Source: Bacteroidales bacterium
Lineage (GTDB): Bacteria; Bacteroidota; Bacteroidia; Bacteroidales; UBA932
Reading direction: 5' to 3'
Length of the DNA stretch: 61,940 nt
Assembly (NCBI GenBank): GCA_017428325.1
Contig: JAFRRA010000003.1
Span: 1-61,940 of the forward strand
The translations under genes were made by a program, and so were the position numbers. Numbering within the stretch: the first letter of the stretch is position 1; each line of letters starts with the position of its first letter. The notes below the pieces were generated by a model. It ran no database searches and was not told where the DNA came from. It saw only the letters and a list, made by a program, of their open reading frames with translations. This document shows, in pieces, positions 1 through 8,608 of the stretch.

Positions 1-1466
1 CCGATGCAGAAGTGGGAGAAGATGTGGGAGAGAACATCCTGGGAGGAGATTTCTCCGATTATGCTGCCAAGGTCGTCGGTAGCTTCCCTGAGATCCTGGG
101 CTAACAGGTCTGTAGGAAGTTTGGAGCTAATACCTTGGATTACTCTTTCTATCGATGACTGAGCGTCCTTGAGGGCCTGATAATGGCGGAGATTGGTGAC
201 GTAGGTCTTGCCCTGGAGGTTGGAAAGGAAGCCCTTTCCGAGTTTCTTTAGAGTGTCACCGATTATTGTTTTTGATACTTCCCTGTCTTTCTTGAGAGAA
301 AGGGCGTGGATAGTTACATCGCTGATCTTTAGCTTCTTGCAGATAGATTTGATAGCGGATTCAATCTCTTCTTTTGTAGCCTTTACCTTATCCAGTTTGT
401 TGGCAAGGATAATGAGTTTCTGGCGTTTTCTGTCTGTTTTCCCGGCGATAGTTTTTATGGAAGGGGAAAAGGAATCTTCCCTTGTGCAGTCCAGCATGAG
501 GATGACCACAGAACTTTCCATGAGTTTTTGCCAGGTGCGCTCAATTCCCATTATCTCAATAGTCTGGGTGGTGTTCCTTATGCCGGCGGTGTCTATGAAA
601 CGGAAGAGAGTGCCGCCGATGTTGACGGTGTCTTCTATGGTGTCACGGGTTGTGCCCTGGATAGGGGAAACGATGGCCCTTTCTTCGCCGATAATGAGGT
701 TAAGCAGTGTGCTCTTGCCCGTGTTGACGGCTCCCACAATGGCAACCGGAATGCCGTTCTTGATGGCGTTGCCAAGTGAGAATGAATCCGCCAATGCCTT
801 GATTTTCGTGTGAGTTGCAGTGAGCAGGGATTTTAACTTGCTTCGGTCTGCAAACTCCACATCTTCCTCGCTGAAATCAAGTTCAAGCTCCATAAGGGAG
901 CAAAGGTTGAGAAGGGATTCCCGGAGGTCTCTGAGTTCCTGGGAGAAGCCGCCTCTCATCTGGTTCATGGCGATGGAGTGGGATGCCTCGGTCTCAGATG
1001 CAATGAGATCTGCAACAGCCTCTGCCTGTGCAAGATCCATCTTGCCGTTTAGGAAAGCGCGCTTGGTGAATTCCCCTGCCTCTGCGATGCGGAGAGGGGA
1101 AGAGATTGTCTTGTTCTTGAAAAGCGCTTTGGCCGATTCAATGAGCATCATCTGTATTTTGCCCATAATGAAGGAGGAAGCGTGGCAGTAGATTTCCACG
1201 CAGTTTTCTCCGGTGTAGGAGTTGGGAGCGCGGAAAGGAACAGCCAGCACTTCGTCGATATCTGAAATGCGTGCAAAGCGCATCTTATAGGAATCCGTGG
1301 ATTTGAGGGTAGGGCGCTTCCCCCTTGTGTGGGATGCTATTGCCAAGATGGAATCCGCAATGGTTATCACATCCGGTCCTGAAAGACGGATGATGCCTAC
1401 AGCTCCACTGCCTGGAATGGTTGCGGGAGCTACGATGTTTTCTGCCTTGTCCGTTATATGTGTCAT
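1..1466 (-). CDS. mnmE: tRNA uridine-5-carboxymethylaminomethyl modification GTPase MnmE (3' end cut by window)
   Basis: MnmE works with MnmG to modify the wobble uridine of certain tRNAs. The minus-strand reading starts at ATG 1466, overlapping the ettA stop by 4 bases (ATGA). The N-terminal tetrahydrofolate-binding part begins THITDKAENIVAPATIPGSG. The inserted G domain shows a P-loop (GAVNTGKST, with V where the family usually has P), TTRDT, DTAGIR and NKLD. The last visible residues are FCIG, so only the terminal Lys of the usual FCIGK motif and the stop codon are missing. The Cys of this motif is catalytically important in the family. About 489 residues are present, slightly longer than many homologues. 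Identification is secure. The 4-base overlap implies co-transcription with ettA. Confidence 0.96.
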   Translation of the reverse strand, partial: MTHITDKAENIVAPATIPGSGAVGIIRLSGPDVITIADSILAIASHTRGKRPTLKSTDSYKMRFARISDIDEVLAVPFRAPNSYTGENCVEIYCHASSFIMGKIQMMLIESAKALFKNKTISSPLRIAEAGEFTKRAFLNGKMDLAQAEAVADLIASETEASHSIAMNQMRGGFSQELRDLRESLLNLCSLMELELDFSEEDVEFADRSKLKSLLTATHTKIKALADSFSLGNAIKNGIPVAIVGAVNTGKSTLLNLIIGEERAIVSPIQGTTRDTIEDTVNIGGTLFRFIDTAGIRNTTQTIEIMGIERTWQKLMESSVVILMLDCTREDSFSPSIKTIAGKTDRKRQKLIILANKLDKVKATKEEIESAIKSICKKLKISDVTIHALSLKKDREVSKTIIGDTLKKLGKGFLSNLQGKTYVTNLRHYQALKDAQSSIERVIQGISSKLPTDLLAQDLREATDDLGSIIGEISSQDVLSHIFSHFCI

Positions 1467-3139
1467 TCCATCAGCTTTTTATACTTGAAGCGCTTAGGCT
1501 CTGCGTTTCCAAGTCTCATCTTGCGGTTTTCCTCGTATTCCTGGTAGTTGCCCTCGAAGAACACAACCTGGCTGTCTCCCTCGAAAGCGAGGATGTGGGT
1601 TGCAATCCTGTCAAGGAACCAGCGGTCGTGGCTGACAACAACCACGCAGCCGGCAAAGCTGTCCAGACCTTCCTCAAGGGCGCGGATGGTGTTGACATCC
1701 ACGTCGTTGGTAGGCTCGTCGAGAAGGAGGACGTTACCCTCGTCCTTGAGAGTCAGGGCCAGGTGGAGGCGGTTTCTCTCTCCACCGGAGAGAATGCCGC
1801 AGAGCTTTTCCTGGTCCGCACCGCTGAAGTTGAAACGGGAAACCCATCCACGCGCGTTGATGTCCCTTCCGCCCAGGCGAACCCATTCGGAATCACCTGC
1901 AATAGTCTCATATACAGTCTTGTCCGGATCTATGCTCTTGTGCTGCTGATCCACGTAAGATATCTTAACGGTGTCTCCGATTTCTATGGTTCCGCTGTCC
2001 GGCTGCTCGATTCCCATAATCAGGCGGAACAGGGTGGTCTTGCCGGCTCCGTTAGGACCAATGACACCGACTATGCCTGCAGGTGGGAGACTGAACGTCA
2101 GATGCTCGAACAGAAGCTTGTCTCCAAATGATTTGCTCACATCGTGGAACTCAATGACCTTGTTTCCAAGATGAGGGCCGTTAGGAATGTAGATTTCCAG
2201 ATTTGCCTCTTTCTCTTTGGAATCCTGGGAAGCCAGTTTCTCATATGCACCCAGACGGGCTTTCTGCTTTGCCTGGCGGGCCTTAGGCGCCATACGCACC
2301 CACTCCAGCTCTCTCTGGAGAGTCTTTCTGCGCTTGCTCTCTGTCTTTTCCTCCATCTCCAGACGCTTGGTCTTCTGGTCCAGCCAGGAGGAGTAGTTGC
2401 CCTTCCAAGGGATTCCTTCTCCGCGGTCAAGCTCAAGGATCCATCCGGCCACGTTATCCAGGAAATAACGGTCGTGGGTAACGGCAATTACAGTTCCCTT
2501 ATATTGTCTCAGATGGGCTTCCAGCCAGAGAATACTTTCTGTATCAAGGTGATTGGTAGGCTCGTCGAGGAGAAGGACATCCGGCTGTCTTAGAAGCAGA
2601 CGGCACAGGGCAACCCTTCTTCTCTCTCCACCGGATAGGGTAGATACCTTGGCATCCGATGGGGGACACTGCAGGGCGTCCATAGCCCTTTCCAGCTTGG
2701 AATCTATCTCCCATCCGCCGCAATGCTCTATCTTCTCAGTAAGCTCTCCCTGGCGTTCCATCAGGCGGTTCATCTCGTCATCATCCATCGGCTCGCAGAA
2801 CTTGGCTGATATCTCGTTGAACTCGTTGAGAAGGTCCATTACCTCCTGGACTCCTTCCTGGACAACCTCTATTACGGTCTTGTCCTGATCCATCTGAGGT
2901 TCCTGCTCCAGATAGCCTACGCTGTATCCGGGAGCCCATACAACCTCTCCCTGATAGGATTTCTCCACGCCTGCGATAATCTTGAGCAGAGTGGATTTTC
3001 CGCTGCCGTTAAGGCCTATGATGCCAATCTTGGCTCCATAGAAGAACGACAGGTATATGTCCTTGAGAATTACTTTGTTATTGTGTGGCAGGATTTTGCC
3101 CACACCGTTCATCGAGAATATAATCTTTTCGTCTGCCAT
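1463..3139 (-). CDS. ettA: ABC-F translation factor EttA (energy-dependent translational throttle)
   Basis: EttA is a soluble ribosome-associated ATPase that gates the first elongation steps according to energy state. Two ABC domains are visible: Walker A GLNGSGKST and GPNGAGKTT, signatures LSGGERRR and LSGGERNR, Walker B LLLDEPTNHLD and LLLDEPTNDVD, with a charged linker between them. There are no membrane segments. I chose ATG 3139 (MADEKIIFSMNGVGK), giving 558 residues, the usual family length. A longer reading frame runs up through the terminator hairpin at 3171-3195 and is not credible. A possible -7-like sequence TATCTTTA lies between that hairpin and the start. mnmE follows with a 4-base overlap. 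Confidence 0.95.
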   Translation of the reverse strand: MADEKIIFSMNGVGKILPHNNKVILKDIYLSFFYGAKIGIIGLNGSGKSTLLKIIAGVEKSYQGEVVWAPGYSVGYLEQEPQMDQDKTVIEVVQEGVQEVMDLLNEFNEISAKFCEPMDDDEMNRLMERQGELTEKIEHCGGWEIDSKLERAMDALQCPPSDAKVSTLSGGERRRVALCRLLLRQPDVLLLDEPTNHLDTESILWLEAHLRQYKGTVIAVTHDRYFLDNVAGWILELDRGEGIPWKGNYSSWLDQKTKRLEMEEKTESKRRKTLQRELEWVRMAPKARQAKQKARLGAYEKLASQDSKEKEANLEIYIPNGPHLGNKVIEFHDVSKSFGDKLLFEHLTFSLPPAGIVGVIGPNGAGKTTLFRLIMGIEQPDSGTIEIGDTVKISYVDQQHKSIDPDKTVYETIAGDSEWVRLGGRDINARGWVSRFNFSGADQEKLCGILSGGERNRLHLALTLKDEGNVLLLDEPTNDVDVNTIRALEEGLDSFAGCVVVVSHDRWFLDRIATHILAFEGDSQVVFFEGNYQEYEENRKMRLGNAEPKRFKYKKLME

Positions 3140-3162
3140 ATATACTGTATTGCCTTGTAAAG

Positions 3163-3195
3163 ATAATAAAAAGGGATGACCTGAGGCCATCCCTT
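3163..3195 (-). terminator. Intrinsic terminator of the glycine-rich protein gene
   Basis: An 8-bp perfect stem (3171-3178 pairs with 3188-3195) is followed on the minus strand by TTTTTATTATC. It lies directly after the gene at 3218-3697 and before ettA, so it should end that transcript. Confidence 0.75.
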
Positions 3196-3217
3196 CTTTT
3201 CTGACAGGTTAACAATT

Positions 3218-3697
3218 CTACTTCTTGTCACCCATAAGGCTTCCGAGGATGCTGGTTGCAGCGCCGATGATGCTGCCCAGGCCTCCTCCTGCGTTTGCGT
3301 TGCCGCCGCCGGTGATTGAGAGCATGATGTCTTTCAGATCGATGTCACCGTCGCCGTCCTGGTCCTTGATGAAGCCCTTGAGGCCTCCCAAGATGTTAGG
3401 AATCAGGCCCGTGAGAGATTTTGCCAATCCTCCGCCAAGGTTCAGCTTGCTGAGAATGTTGGTGGAGAACAGACTTCCTGCCAAAGCGGTGATAGGGCTG
3501 CTGGCTGCGCTGGTCTTGCCTGTGAGAAGGTCTGTGATGAGGTCAGTTCCGCCCTGTTTTGCAGCGGTCTGGGTAAGGCTGCCGAGGATGGATTCGCCGA
3601 GGCCTCCGAGAACCTGGCTCTTAATGTCGGAAGGAATCTCGATTCCTCCGGTTGCAGAATTAACCTGCTTTGAAATCAAATCGCTGATTAAAGACAT
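3218..3697 (-). CDS. Glycine-rich hypothetical protein with EF-hand-like calcium loop
   Basis: A 159-residue protein, with no assigned function. It has no obvious signal peptide. The sequence is rich in Gly, Ser, Leu and Ile with repeated amphipathic stretches (GGLGESILGSL, NILGGLKGFI, GSIIGAATSILGSLMG). Near residues 111-122 is DQDGDGDIDLKD, a good match to a calcium-binding EF-hand or dockerin loop (DxDxDG plus a later acidic residue). A distant relation to DUF937-type proteins is possible but unproven. It is a single-gene unit with its own -7 box upstream (3726-3733) and a terminator downstream. The start ATG 3697 is the only sensible one. That it is a real gene is fairly certain. Confidence 0.8.
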   Translation of the reverse strand: MSLISDLISKQVNSATGGIEIPSDIKSQVLGGLGESILGSLTQTAAKQGGTDLITDLLTGKTSAASSPITALAGSLFSTNILSKLNLGGGLAKSLTGLIPNILGGLKGFIKDQDGDGDIDLKDIMLSITGGGNANAGGGLGSIIGAATSILGSLMGDKK

Positions 3698-3725
3698 AAT
3701 TATGTTTTTTTAAGATGAGTTTTCA

Positions 3726-3733
3726 CAAATTTA
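3726..3733 (-). promoter_or_regulatory. Bacteroidetes -7 promoter element
   Basis: TAAATTTG on the minus strand, ending 28 bases before ATG 3697. It matches the Bacteroidetes -7 consensus TAnnTTTG. No clear -33 TTTG at the ideal spacing. Confidence 0.55.
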
Positions 3734-3740
3734 ACAAAAA

Positions 3741-5201
3741 TTATTTGTTCCTTTCCAGCAGGACAACATTTTCCACGTGCTGGGTATGAGGGAACATATC
3801 CACAGGCTGCACCTTGAGTATTGTATAGTCCCGGCAGAGGACTTCCAGGTCTCTGGCCTGGCTGGCAGGGTTGCAGCTCACATATACGATGCGGTTAGGG
3901 GATGCCTTCAGAATCACCTGGGCTACAGAAGGATGGATGCCTGCTCTAGGAGGATCCAGGACTATGACATCAGGCTTCCGGTGCTTTTTGATGAAATTGT
4001 CATTGAGCACATCTTTCATGTCTCCGGCAAAGAATTCAGCGTTGGCAATGCCGTTGTCCCTTGCATTAATCCTTGCGTCGGCGACAGCTTCTTCCACATA
4101 TTCCACGCCTATGACTTTCTTGACCTTACGGGCAAGGAAAAGGGCGATTGTGCCTGTTCCCGTGTAGAGGTCATAGAGGACTTCATCTCCCTTGAGGGCG
4201 GCGAAATCCCTTACCACCGAGTAGAGGCGGTAGGCCTGGAGGGAATTTGTCTGGTAGAAAGACTTCGGTCCGATCCGGAAAGAAATGTCTTCCATTTTCT
4301 CCACGAGGAACTCGTTTCCCTGGATATGGTAGATAGGGCAGCCGTCGTAACTGTCGTTGGCCTTGCTGTTTACGGTAAGGTAGGCAGATGTGACCTGAGG
4401 GAATTCCGTGCAGATGGCCTTTACCATATTCCCGGCATCCTGCATCTGCTTTTTGGAAGGTTTCTCACCGATTCCGGAGGCTCCTATAACCAGGTTGATG
4501 CCGAACTGGCCGTCCTCGGTGGAACGGATTACAATGTTTCTGAGCAGTCCCGTATGGTTGTAGAGGTCGAAGAATCCCAGTCCGTGCTCAACAGCATATT
4601 TCCTGGCGAAGAGCCTTATGGCGTTGGACGGCTCTTTCTGAAGGCGGCATTCCTTGATATCCAAAACTTTGCTGAACATTCCCGGTATATGGAATCCTAG
4701 TCCGAGGAGTTCTTCCGGGGTAAAAACCTTTTCTGTTCCGTCCGGATTCAGCCTCTCGTCGTTGAACAGCCAGCGCCTGTCCGAAAATGTGAATTCCAGC
4801 TTGTTGCGGTAGTCCATCGTGCGCTCGGAGCCGAGAATGGGGGAGATAGGGGGGAGGGTCAGGTGTCCTATCCTGGTCAACTGGTCAATGACCTGCTGCT
4901 GCTTGAATTCCAGCTGCTTGTCATAAGGGAGAGCCTGCCAGGTGCAGCCTCCGCAAATTCCGTAATGAGGGCAGAACGGCTTCTGGCGGATCGGGGACTC
5001 CTTGACCAGCCTTATCGGATTTCCCTGCATGAAGCCCTTTCGGGAGCGTGTAATCTGCACGTCCACGATGTCTCCCGGAACGCATTTTGGCACGAACAGT
5101 ACCTTGCCGTCTATATGAGCAAGGCCATTGCCTTCAGCGGCAACGGCCTCAATGCTCACATTTTCAATTATTTGTCTATCTTTATTCCGTTTGCGGCTCA
5201 T
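3741..5201 (-). CDS. rlmD: 23S rRNA (uracil-C5)-methyltransferase RlmD family
   Basis: A SAM-dependent enzyme of the RlmD/TrmA family, forming 5-methyluridine in 23S rRNA. It has an N-terminal TRAM RNA-binding domain (about residues 10-65), then CPHYGICGGC (Cys 77, 83, 86), which with a later Cys should hold a [4Fe-4S] cluster. The C-terminal Rossmann methyltransferase shows DLYTGTGTIALFLA, VLDPPRAG and YVSCNPAS, the latter with the catalytic Cys. I start at ATG 5201 (MSRKRNKD), one base after the stop of the upstream hydrolase; a TTG start 15 bases earlier would overlap that gene. This gives 486 residues. The family is certain; the exact target uridine is inferred (RlmD versus RlmCD). Confidence 0.92.
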   Translation of the reverse strand: MSRKRNKDRQIIENVSIEAVAAEGNGLAHIDGKVLFVPKCVPGDIVDVQITRSRKGFMQGNPIRLVKESPIRQKPFCPHYGICGGCTWQALPYDKQLEFKQQQVIDQLTRIGHLTLPPISPILGSERTMDYRNKLEFTFSDRRWLFNDERLNPDGTEKVFTPEELLGLGFHIPGMFSKVLDIKECRLQKEPSNAIRLFARKYAVEHGLGFFDLYNHTGLLRNIVIRSTEDGQFGINLVIGASGIGEKPSKKQMQDAGNMVKAICTEFPQVTSAYLTVNSKANDSYDGCPIYHIQGNEFLVEKMEDISFRIGPKSFYQTNSLQAYRLYSVVRDFAALKGDEVLYDLYTGTGTIALFLARKVKKVIGVEYVEEAVADARINARDNGIANAEFFAGDMKDVLNDNFIKKHRKPDVIVLDPPRAGIHPSVAQVILKASPNRIVYVSCNPASQARDLEVLCRDYTILKVQPVDMFPHTQHVENVVLLERNK

Positions 5202-5202
5202 A

Positions 5203-5802
5203 CTAGAAAGCTGCAATCAGTTCCTTGTTGCTATAGGCGTCTGCGCCGTAGCATGTCTTCAGGTATGCGATACCGATCTTGTAGTCTTCCTCAGTGAAGG
5301 AATCGGTTGCCTCCTTTGCTACAACTACATTGTAACCAAGGCAATAAGCGTCTGCAGATGTGTGCCTTACGCACATATGGGCATGAAGTCCGGTCATAAT
5401 AACGGTCTTAACGCCAAGTTCTTTCAGAAGGATATCCAGATCAGTCTGGAAGAATCCGCTGTAGCGTCTCTTTGGAACCACATAATCCTTGTCGCAGAGC
5501 TTGAGTTCAGGAATAACCTCGGCACCCTTGGTTCCCTTGATAGCGTGGTCTCCCCAGAGTTTGAGCTCAAGGTCGATGCCCTTGATGTGGCAGTCGTTGC
5601 AGAAAATTACAGGAACACCTTTCTTGCGTGCTGCCTCGCAAAGCTTGGCGGTAGCAGGAACAATTGCTTTTGCACGGTCGCATCCCAGTGCGCCGGTAAC
5701 GAAATCGTTGAGCATATCCACAACAAGGATAGCCGGCTTGTCAAGTTTCAGTTTAGGAGCAGCGGCTTTCTTAGGAGCTGCTTTTTTAGTTGTCTTTGCC
5801 AT
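5203..5802 (-). CDS. Isochorismatase-family cysteine hydrolase (nicotinamidase-like)
   Basis: A 199-residue member of the isochorismatase/nicotinamidase superfamily, which hydrolyses amides or vinyl ethers. The first about 20 residues are a Lys/Ala-rich tail (KTTKKAAPKKAAAPKLK) not belonging to the fold. The fold starts at PAILVVDMLNDF with the catalytic Asp. The catalytic Lys is in VVPKRRYSGF and the nucleophile Cys in GLHAHMCVRHTSADA. The substrate cannot be told; nicotinamidase is one possibility. The stop is one base upstream of rlmD, so the two are probably co-transcribed. Confidence 0.88.
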   Translation of the reverse strand: MAKTTKKAAPKKAAAPKLKLDKPAILVVDMLNDFVTGALGCDRAKAIVPATAKLCEAARKKGVPVIFCNDCHIKGIDLELKLWGDHAIKGTKGAEVIPELKLCDKDYVVPKRRYSGFFQTDLDILLKELGVKTVIMTGLHAHMCVRHTSADAYCLGYNVVVAKEATDSFTEEDYKIGIAYLKTCYGADAYSNKELIAAF

Positions 5803-5879
5803 TTCAGTAAGATGTGTTAAATTTGTCAGACAATTTATATTATGTTAAATAGAAATATTCCTTCAATTGTTGGTTTACC

Positions 5880-7229
5880 CTATCTCAAAATTAATACCAA
5901 AGAGTCCGCATCAACTCGTTTTTTCAGGAATTCTCTCAATCTGTCAATTTCATTTGCCGGAATTTCTGATTTATCTTTCAGTATGATCTGAGCAGTTACA
6001 TAACTTGAAATGTCATTCGTGTCTTTTCCAGTTTCAATTGTCGGAGAGAGACTCAGAGTATTTATCTGAGGATACAGAGTTTGGAGCTCATCAATCATTT
6101 GCTTTGAAATAGTCTCATATCTTGTCAATTGGGAAATTCTCTCCTGTAGATTTGAAATCTCCGCGTTCTGACGTGTTATTGTCGCGTTCAGCTCGTCCTT
6201 GGTTGTGTTGAATGTGGATATAGACCCTTTAAGGGAAAGGATGCTGTCTGTAAGGTTACCCTGGATGATATTCAGAGTATAGTCCCCTAACCCGTATAGG
6301 GGCATCTTGTCTTTTGCCTCAGCGATCTTAGAATCCGGGATTTCTCTTCCTACAGCAGCCAGAGTAAGTACCTTTTGCTCCTTGTCTACGTTCTGTGAAA
6401 CAATCTGGCTTCCGGTATATCCCATCTCGTTACTTATGAAATGCTGAAGGTCTGATGCGAAGAAACTATCCCTTATGATATTGATCGTAAGTATTGCTGC
6501 AGGAATCATTGTGGCAAGGACAATAGCCATAAGGTAAACCCTGACCCGGCGGAAACTGCTGTCTTCCAGGGTTGCCACGTGGCGGAAACGCATAGCCCTT
6601 ACGCCCAGGTATGTTGCGAGTGCGATGAATACCGTATTGATGAAGTATAGGAAGAATGCTCCAAGGAAATACTTGAGGTTAAGGCTGGCGATTCCAAATC
6701 CTGCCGTGCACAAAGGAGGCATCAAAGCGGTTGCGATTGCAACTCCAGGCAGTATGTTTCCCTTGTCTTTTGAAGCTATGGCTACAATACCCGCAGCTCC
6801 GCCGAACAGAGCTATAAGCACGTCGTAAAGTGTTGGTGACGTTCTAGCAAGCAGTTCACTCTGAGCACCGTGATATGGCGTAAGAGTAAAGTAGACGGTG
6901 GCGGTTATAAGGCTTATGAGAGTTGCAACCGCATAGTTTTTCAGACTGGTCTTCAGAAGTTCAAAGTCGCTGGTTCCCACCGAGTAGCCCATACCTATTA
7001 TAGGACCCATAATCGGCGAAATGAGCATGGCGCCAATTATGACAGCGGTGGAGTTGACATTCAGGCCAAGTGAGGCCAGAAGAATGGCAAAAACCAACAC
7101 CCAGAGATAAGGGCCACGGAAAGTAATGCCGTCGTTTATTCTGTTGACGACGTCACTTTTATCCGTAAGAAAACCCTTCATTGAAAAGTATTTCATGATT
7201 CTGGAGCCGATGTTTTTGTTCTCTTCCAT
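5880..7229 (-). CDS. DUF389 family integral membrane protein
   Basis: A 449-residue protein. The N-terminal about 240 residues hold five or six membrane segments with the DUF389 signature stretches NSTAVIIGAMLISPIMGPI and LPGVAIATALMPPLCTAG, rich in Gly and Pro. The C-terminal part after about residue 250 is a soluble region with a predicted coiled coil (DELNATITRQNAEISNLQERI broken here for length) and a final alpha/beta-looking segment. The function of the family is unknown; a transport role has been guessed in the literature. Divergent from rarA, with 70 bases between the chosen starts. ATG 7229 is well placed. Confidence 0.88.
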   Translation of the reverse strand: MEENKNIGSRIMKYFSMKGFLTDKSDVVNRINDGITFRGPYLWVLVFAILLASLGLNVNSTAVIIGAMLISPIMGPIIGMGYSVGTSDFELLKTSLKNYAVATLISLITATVYFTLTPYHGAQSELLARTSPTLYDVLIALFGGAAGIVAIASKDKGNILPGVAIATALMPPLCTAGFGIASLNLKYFLGAFFLYFINTVFIALATYLGVRAMRFRHVATLEDSSFRRVRVYLMAIVLATMIPAAILTINIIRDSFFASDLQHFISNEMGYTGSQIVSQNVDKEQKVLTLAAVGREIPDSKIAEAKDKMPLYGLGDYTLNIIQGNLTDSILSLKGSISTFNTTKDELNATITRQNAEISNLQERISQLTRYETISKQMIDELQTLYPQINTLSLSPTIETGKDTNDISSYVTAQIILKDKSEIPANEIDRLREFLKKRVDADSLVLILR

Positions 7230-7270
7230 TATATGCGGTACAATCTTTCTTCAAAGATAGTCTTTTTGAT

Positions 7271-7278
7271 TAAATTTG
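7271..7278 (+). promoter_or_regulatory. -7 promoter element of rarA
   Basis: TAAATTTG, 21 bases before ATG 7300. The 17-base block around it (7264-7280) recurs exactly at 42826-42842 in front of the coiled-coil gene. Confidence 0.6.
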
Positions 7279-7299
7279 CGACGGACAAATAAACCGGCG

Positions 7300-8586
7300 A
7301 TGAATACAGACGTCAAGATACCGCTTGCGGAAAGGATAAGGCCTTCTTCCCTCGATGAATATGTGGGACAGGAACACCTTGTGGGCAAAGGCAGCGTGTT
7401 GCGCAATATGATAGAAAGCGGCAATCTGTCGTCTTTCATTCTCTGGGGGCCTCCAGGCGTAGGAAAGACCACGCTGGCGAACATCATATCCAAACAGCTG
7501 GACCGCAGTTTCTACACGCTTTCTGCCGTAAGTTCAGGTGTTAGGGATGTCAGAGAGGTAATCGCCAAGGCAAAGGACAAGAACCTTTTCAATTCCAAGA
7601 CCCCTATTTTATTCATCGACGAGATCCACCGCTTCAACAAAGGCCAGCAGGATGCGCTTCTCGGGGCAGTTGAGGACGGGACTATAATCCTTATAGGCGC
7701 GACTACCGAAAACCCTTCCTTTGAGGTGATCAGCCCGCTTCTGTCCCGTTGCCAGGTATTTGTCCTGAAGGAACTCAGCGTTGAGAATCTGGACACCTTG
7801 CTTGGCAGGGCGCTGGAGAAGGACCCCTACCTCTCCGCGAGGAAAATCACTGTCGCCGAGAAAGAAGCCCTCTTCCGCTACAGCGGCGGAGATGCCCGCA
7901 AACTCCTTAATGTCCTGGAGATTATTGTCGGCAGTTTCCCTGAGGGGGAGAGCATCGAGATTACAAATGTTATTGTAAAGGAGCGCCTCCAGGAGAATAT
8001 GGCCCTGTATGACAAGAACGGCGAGCAGCATTACGATATCATTTCCGCTTTCATTAAGAGTCTCAGGGGCTCGGATCCGAATGCGGCTGTTTATTGGCTT
8101 GCGCGTATGATTAAGGGCGGGGAGGATCCCCTCTTCATTGCCCGGCGTATGGTAATCCTCGCAGCAGAGGATATAGGACTTGCTAACCCTAATGCGCTGC
8201 TGCTGGCACAGAGCACATTTGCGGCTGTGCAGCAGATAGGTATGCCGGAAGGAAGGATTCCTTTGTCTGAATGCGCTATCTATTTGGCAACCAGCCCTAA
8301 GAGCAACTCAGCCTATATGGCTATAGATACTGCACTGGGCCTTGTCGAGCAAAGCGGAGACCTTAGTGTCCCTCTCCATCTGAGAAACGCCCCTACCCGT
8401 CTTATGAAGGAGCTGGGATATCATCAGGGTTACAAATACGCGCACGAGTATGAAGGCAATTTCGCAGACCTGGAATTCCTTCCTGAAGAAGTGTCTTCAA
8501 CCCGTATTTACGAACCTTCCGGCAACAAGCCGGAGGAGGAGATCAGAAGGCGCTTGAAATTGTTATGGGAGAAATACAAATACTGA
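7300..8586 (+). CDS. rarA: Replication-associated recombination protein A (RarA/MgsA)
   Basis: An AAA+ ATPase related to clamp loaders that acts at stalled replication forks. Walker A is GPPGVGKTTL, Walker B FIDEIHR, followed by a sensor 1 stretch (IGATTENPSFEV). The C-terminal tetramerisation region contains GGEDPLFIARRMVILAAEDIG and ends with LWEKYKY. I chose ATG 7300 (MNTDVKIPLAERIRP), giving 428 residues. The upstream extension begins with TTG inside the -7 promoter box at 7271-7278 and cannot be translated from that promoter. It is followed after 22 bases by kdsA, which has its own promoter box. Confidence 0.95.
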   Translation: MNTDVKIPLAERIRPSSLDEYVGQEHLVGKGSVLRNMIESGNLSSFILWGPPGVGKTTLANIISKQLDRSFYTLSAVSSGVRDVREVIAKAKDKNLFNSKTPILFIDEIHRFNKGQQDALLGAVEDGTIILIGATTENPSFEVISPLLSRCQVFVLKELSVENLDTLLGRALEKDPYLSARKITVAEKEALFRYSGGDARKLLNVLEIIVGSFPEGESIEITNVIVKERLQENMALYDKNGEQHYDIISAFIKSLRGSDPNAAVYWLARMIKGGEDPLFIARRMVILAAEDIGLANPNALLLAQSTFAAVQQIGMPEGRIPLSECAIYLATSPKSNSAYMAIDTALGLVEQSGDLSVPLHLRNAPTRLMKELGYHQGYKYAHEYEGNFADLEFLPEEVSSTRIYEPSGNKPEEEIRRRLKLLWEKYKY

Positions 8587-8596
8587 CCATTTTTTA

Positions 8597-8604
8597 TACA
8601 TTTG
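8597..8604 (+). promoter_or_regulatory. -7 promoter element immediately before kdsA
   Basis: TACATTTG, with only 4 bases between its last G and ATG 8609. Transcription from this element should begin at or next to the start codon, making kdsA a candidate leaderless mRNA. Confidence 0.5.
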
Positions 8605-8608
8605 CACG

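Noticed and set aside
1421-2131. Long plus-strand open frame opposite ettA
   Set aside because: It lies fully antisense to a certain gene, has no family features, and arises from the codon bias of ettA.
3140-3190. N-terminal extension of EttA
   Set aside because: It reads through the terminator hairpin and is not part of the family.
3777-4700. 307-codon plus-strand open frame opposite rlmD
   Set aside because: Antisense to a gene with clear methyltransferase motifs; composition shows no domain or signal.
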